Positions 63,350 through 64,000 of a stretch of 64,000 bases of DNA are shown piece after piece (within the stretch, counting starts at the first letter, position 1; every line of letters starts with the position of its first letter). Source of the stretch: Agapetus fuscipes (taxonomy: Eukaryota; Arthropoda; Insecta; Trichoptera; Glossosomatidae). The DNA lies in assembly GCA_951799405.1 (NCBI GenBank), contig OX637334.1:10292001-10356000 (forward strand), given 5' to 3'. A program made the translations under genes and the position numbers. The notes beneath the pieces are model-generated. The model saw only the letters and a list, made by a program, of their open reading frames with translations. It ran no database searches and had not been told where the DNA came from.

Positions 63350-64000
63350 GACTCGAAAAAAGTTTCGAAACTTGTTTGCCAGAGGTGCTTTTCAAATTTA
63401 CACACATTTTTCTCGAATACTCGATATTTACAGTATTCTTTTAAAAAACTCGTACTCGCGGGCGAGATTGGATGTGAGGGTGACGCGGTGAGCCCTTTGG
63501 CGGCAAAGAAAAGAAGAAAGAAAAAAAAGTTTCCCATGGAATATAATAATAATAATAATAATCTTTATTCCAGCTCGGTCACGGCCCGGTCACTCGGTCA
63601 CCCTCCGTGCGTACGAAACGTGATGCGTGCGATACGTGACCAGACCAGCCATATCAAAAACATTGATCAAAAGAACTAGGAAATAGAAAATAGAATCAGA
63701 TTACAATAGAAACAGATGAAAATAGAAACAGAAAACAGATGACGTCGTGGAGATGAAGAATGTGTTGTGGACGAAAAACCTATGCTAACGGCTTAACAAA
63801 AGCATCAAGTGCCTGTTGTGAGCTGCAGCATCTCAGTCTCTTTGATGTATCCTTGTCAGCCTCAGGATTCCTGCCCAAAGCCTCCACAACCCCGACTCCC
63901 AACTGCTGGCTTTCAGTTTCGCTACGACGTCGTTGCTGCTGGACTCAAGCCTCTCGAAATCCAGACACTCAATACTTTTGCCGGCGCGGTTGCTGGAGCC
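63350..64000. other. window end, unassigned, locally GC-rich
   Basis: Beyond the end of the duplication. An (AAT)n run at ~63544-63563 is followed by CTTTATTCCAGCTCGGTCAC and GC-richer sequence that may be a retroelement 3' end or an exon running off the window. No frame can be assigned. Confidence 0.3.

Noticed and set aside
1..64000. CRISPR arrays, operons or bacterial origin
   Set aside because: Repeats are dispersed, diverged and lack regular unique spacers. Genes are spliced and use eukaryotic TATA and AATAAA signals.

Overview
The window looks like AT-rich nuclear DNA from an arthropod, most probably an insect. The evidence is small spliced genes for secreted low-complexity (cuticle-type) proteins with TATA boxes, a CPVL-type serine carboxypeptidase pair, and dense insect-style transposons (RTE-like LINE, Ty3/gypsy, hAT, PIF/Harbinger-like, SINEs). 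A hemipteran is a reasonable guess, but nothing here fixes the order. No bacterial genes, operons, CRISPR arrays or intact RNA genes were seen.

Layout. (1) 1.2-5.1 kb, plus strand: a Gly/Tyr-rich secreted protein. (2) 15.0-32.1 kb, minus strand: four more secreted low-complexity genes, namely a Pro/Gly/Tyr-rich protein, a Met/Gly-rich protein with octapeptide repeats, and two related His/Gly-rich proteins. Four of the five genes begin with a tiny exon that breaks the signal peptide at phase 0, and all five have a plausible TATA box. They look like a cluster of extracellular-matrix or cuticle genes. (3) 34.1-40.6 kb and 50.5-63.4 kb, minus strand: a segmental duplication carrying two seven-exon serine carboxypeptidase genes. 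Both have open reading frames (476 and 475 residues) and complete Ser-Asp-His triads. (4) 40.7-50.4 kb, between them: nested retrotransposons.

Repeats. About 25 copies of a ~250-bp repeat (called LT repeat here) fill the window. The same sequence is the 3' end of an RTE-like LINE, but most copies start at one shared 5' base without any LINE, so it behaves as a SINE using the LINE's tail. A second family joins a 5S-rRNA-like head, a tRNA-like head and a body, with two alternative 3' ends. A third family has a tRNA head and ends near a conserved CCCTTCRGGGATAACGC-type block. Because the carboxypeptidase region is duplicated, several insertions can be compared with their empty sites. This defines a 979-bp TIR element with TAA target duplication and an unclassified 1,945-bp element with TG...CA ends and GGAC target duplication.

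The gene models were read by eye from splice sites and frame. No transcript or database support was available.
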